The notes under the pieces are model-generated. The model was not told the origin of the DNA and did no database searches. It saw only the letters and a program-made list of their open reading frames with translations. The position numbers were made by a program, and so were the translations under genes. From Hormiphora californensis (Eukaryota; Ctenophora; Tentaculata; Cydippida; Pleurobrachiidae): a DNA stretch of 64,000 bases. Shown here piece after piece: positions 60,533-64,000 of the stretch. The stretch spans positions 3,120,528 through 3,184,527 of the forward strand of contig CM035357.1 in assembly GCA_020137815.1 (NCBI GenBank). Direction: 5' to 3'. Within the stretch, counting starts at the first letter, position 1, and each line of letters starts with the position of its first letter.

Positions 60533-60674
60533 GTAAGTTAACCTACCCCCTCACTGCCCCTGTAAGTTAATAACCTACCCCCTCATTGTCCGTGTAAGTT
60601 AACCTACCCCCTCAATGTCCGTGTAAGTTAATAACCTACCCCCTCATTGTCCGTGTAAGTTAATAACCTACCCC
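60521..60674 (+). repeat. Five tandem copies of an exon end with its splice donor
   Basis: CTCATTGTCCCTGTAAGTTA and ACCTACCCC form a 29-32 base unit present five times (60521, 60550, 60582, 60611, 60643). Each copy has a consensus GTAAGT donor. Using a later donor would extend the exon but would meet a TAA in GTAAGTTAA. Confidence 0.9.
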
Positions 60675-61189
60675 AGTTAAGTGCAGCTCTACAGTAAATA
60701 TATCTTCCTACCCCGACCCCCGTTGCTTATATAAGTTAACAGTGTAAATTACTATTCTGTTAAGTGCAGCTCTACAGTAAATATATCCAATATACCTCGA
60801 TAGAGAGGGCTTTCTATGACAATAGTCTCTATACCATGGGCTCTATAATATAGTCGGGCCCGGTAAATCGGGGTCCGACTGTTACATGTGTATTTGATTG
60901 CATCATGCCGATCACAGCTGCATACCACAATATAATGGGATGATGATGGTGATGATATCCCCCCTATAAAGAGGGTGGGGGATTATATCACAACGACACA
61001 CGCACACCGTCATTGCAGGAGACCATTGTCTATCCAACATTGGTAGCAACCTACTGCACACACCATGTTGCTCACGTGTTAAAAGTGGATAAATTCGGAG
61101 CACGGACACGGACTTTATACAGACTCTCTACAGTCTCACTCATATTCATCGTATATTAAAAAGTAGGTCGGAACGATGCCGTGGTGCTG
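60675..61189. other. Intron of the LDLa gene
   Basis: Partial duplication of TTAAGTGCAGCTCTACAGTA (60676 and 60758) and a fragment of a Tigger-like MITE end at 60853-60890. No exon seen. Confidence 0.55.
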
Positions 61190-61442
61190 ATCTCCTATTA
61201 CGAATGGCGTTCAGCGACGGTCCTTTTTTGGTACAGATTTCTCTGCAGCATAGCTCGAGCGCCACCCCAAGCAGGCAACCTTATTGTTATTGGTTAGATA
61301 TGCACCGTCTTTGCGAAACTCTCAAAAGAGCCTCTACCAATCATAGCTTGGCGGTCTAGGTGGCATTGCGCTAGTCCAGGCCCGAACCTGTGACCTAGCG
61401 CATGGAAGGCGAGTGCACTGGCCACTACACCACCCTGCCACC
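61190..61442 (-). mobile_element. tRNA-derived SINE
   Basis: On the minus strand the head reads GGTGTAGTGGCCAGTGC (A box about 61420-61432), then an anticodon-like CGCCTTCCATGCG and B box GGTTCGGGCCT (61378-61388), in tRNA order and spacing. About 190 bases of unrelated body follow, to about 61190, with CCAAAAAAGGACCG near the end. The head could derive from a tRNA-Gly (anticodon-like UCC), but its acceptor stem does not close, so it is not a tRNA gene. Pol III would transcribe it from the internal boxes. Confidence 0.7.
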
Positions 61443-61822
61443 AAATATTGTCCATTGCGAATACCGTGTCAAAAGACTCAGCATTATCCTCTAATATTTC
61501 TAATGCATTTCCCTCTGTATATATTTCCAGTATATTTAGAGGGCCTCTAAATATACTGGAAATATATACAGTGCTAAGTGGAATATTTCACAGCTAGCCT
61601 GAGTATATTCCAGCTTGAATAGACCAGGATTTACTGAGTACTGAGATTCTTGCACCTTTAATAAATTCACTAGCTCTCGCCTAGAAAATACATAGCTTTG
61701 GTACCAACTAGTGAAATTGAATGAGATATATCTCATTCAATTTCACTAGTGCTTCAAATATGCAAAAGCGAAACTATTTAAAGATCCTATCTTTGATAAA
61801 ACTAAGAATGGACCACTTCATC
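61443..61822. other. Intronic spacer with small hairpins
   Basis: Two short palindromes: TATATTTCCAGTATATTTAG with complement (61519-61569) and TTGAATGAGATATATCTCAT (61716-61745). No exon seen. Confidence 0.6.
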
Positions 61823-63470
<1,648 letters not shown>

Positions 63471-63739
63471 CACTTCATCTAATGACCTAGGAAGATTGAA
63501 TGAGATATATGCAAAAAGACGCTGATTAAATATCTCACCCTCGAAAATAAAGATGTTTCCCTAGCATAATTTGCCAATCGCCCTTCCATCTCAGAACTAG
63601 AACATGGTTTGATGAAGATTAATTCACCAAAGGCTCCTTATTTAATCTTTATTACAAAATGCTACACTTCTCTCTCATGTTGTCTCACAGAAGACTGCCC
63701 TCTCAGAACATTAATGTATGACAACTCTCTCTTTCTCAG

Positions 63740-63935
63740 ATGCGGATGACGAATGTGGAAGGGCGTGCAACTATTCCTCTTTCTGGTCCACAGCCACAGT
63801 GGAACAACTAGACCGAGTTAATGTCTCCCTCTTCTACCCCTCCCAACCGGAGTTCTGTAGCGCCTTCTCCGGGAGGTGCTATGAGGAAGAAGATAGTGGA
63901 AAACAGTTTAAATGCGATACTGAGGACAAGTGCAT
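63740..63935 (+). CDS. LDLa-type gene, exon near right edge
   Basis: TTTCTCAG| to TGCAT|GTAGGT. Reads ADDECGRACNYSSFWSTATV, then EFCSAFSGRC and FKCDTEDKCM, cysteine-rich and continuing in a further LDLa-like module beyond the edge. The first codon is completed by the leftover base of the exon ending at 60532. Ends with two bases over; the rest of the gene is outside the window. Whether a transmembrane or 7TM part follows is unknown. Confidence 0.8.
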
Positions 63936-64000
63936 GTAGGTTTGTTTGTTTGTAGGTTTGTTTGTTTGTTTGTTTAATTGTTTGTTTGTTTATTTGTTTG
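63936..64000 (+). repeat. (TTTG)n tract starting at a splice donor
   Basis: GTAGG followed by TTTG units with a GTAGG interruption at 63953, running off the edge. Confidence 0.9.

Noticed and set aside
61378-61442. Possible tRNA gene on the minus strand
   Set aside because: A and B boxes are present but the acceptor and D stems do not pair, and a long unrelated body follows, so a SINE is the better call.

Overview
The window is nuclear DNA of an invertebrate animal. It has genes split by short GT-AG introns, seven-transmembrane receptors, LDL-receptor class A (LDLa) ectodomains, a eukaryotic DNA topoisomerase II, a CR1/Jockey-like LINE, a tRNA-derived SINE, and very many MITE, foldback and microsatellite sequences. 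I cannot name the phylum from sequence alone; a sponge, cnidarian or other marine invertebrate would fit. No bacterial operon, CRISPR array or plasmid feature is visible.

Left part (1-16.9 kb): two decayed paralogues of an LDLa-ectodomain GPCR (about 63-1519 and 7980-11222) flank a decayed sulfotransferase-like gene (about 3190-4462). All are embedded in several families of non-autonomous repeats. Middle left (16.9-23.6 kb): a LINE whose intact ORF1 fuses an AlkB-type 2-oxoglutarate/Fe(II) dioxygenase to an SGNH hydrolase. Its ORF2 (AP endonuclease plus reverse transcriptase) is split by a 1.2-kb nested insertion. This is the most striking item in the window. From 24 to 35 kb I see no gene, only long inverted repeats, several with (GA)n or (CT)n at the centre.

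35.1-42.5 kb holds the one clean multi-exon gene: seven exons join in phase into a 380-residue rhodopsin-like GPCR. Its 4.5-kb fifth intron carries a 163-bp satellite array and several repeats. 42.5-49.7 kb is repeats and low complexity.

49.7-64 kb is nested. A plus-strand gene for a cysteine-rich, LDLa-type extracellular protein has a probable signal-peptide exon at 49713 and seven phase-matched exons from 56668 to the right edge. Its first intron contains four minus-strand DNA topoisomerase II exons (53482-56296). One TOP2 intron in turn contains an intronless, once-frameshifted GPCR (54072-55164).

Two themes run through the window. First, exon edges, meaning splice acceptors or donors with adjoining codons, are tandemly duplicated at three places. 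Second, several unrelated-looking repeat families share a terminal hairpin with a TGGCAA loop and covarying stems, which suggests one transposition machinery, possibly Helentron-like.
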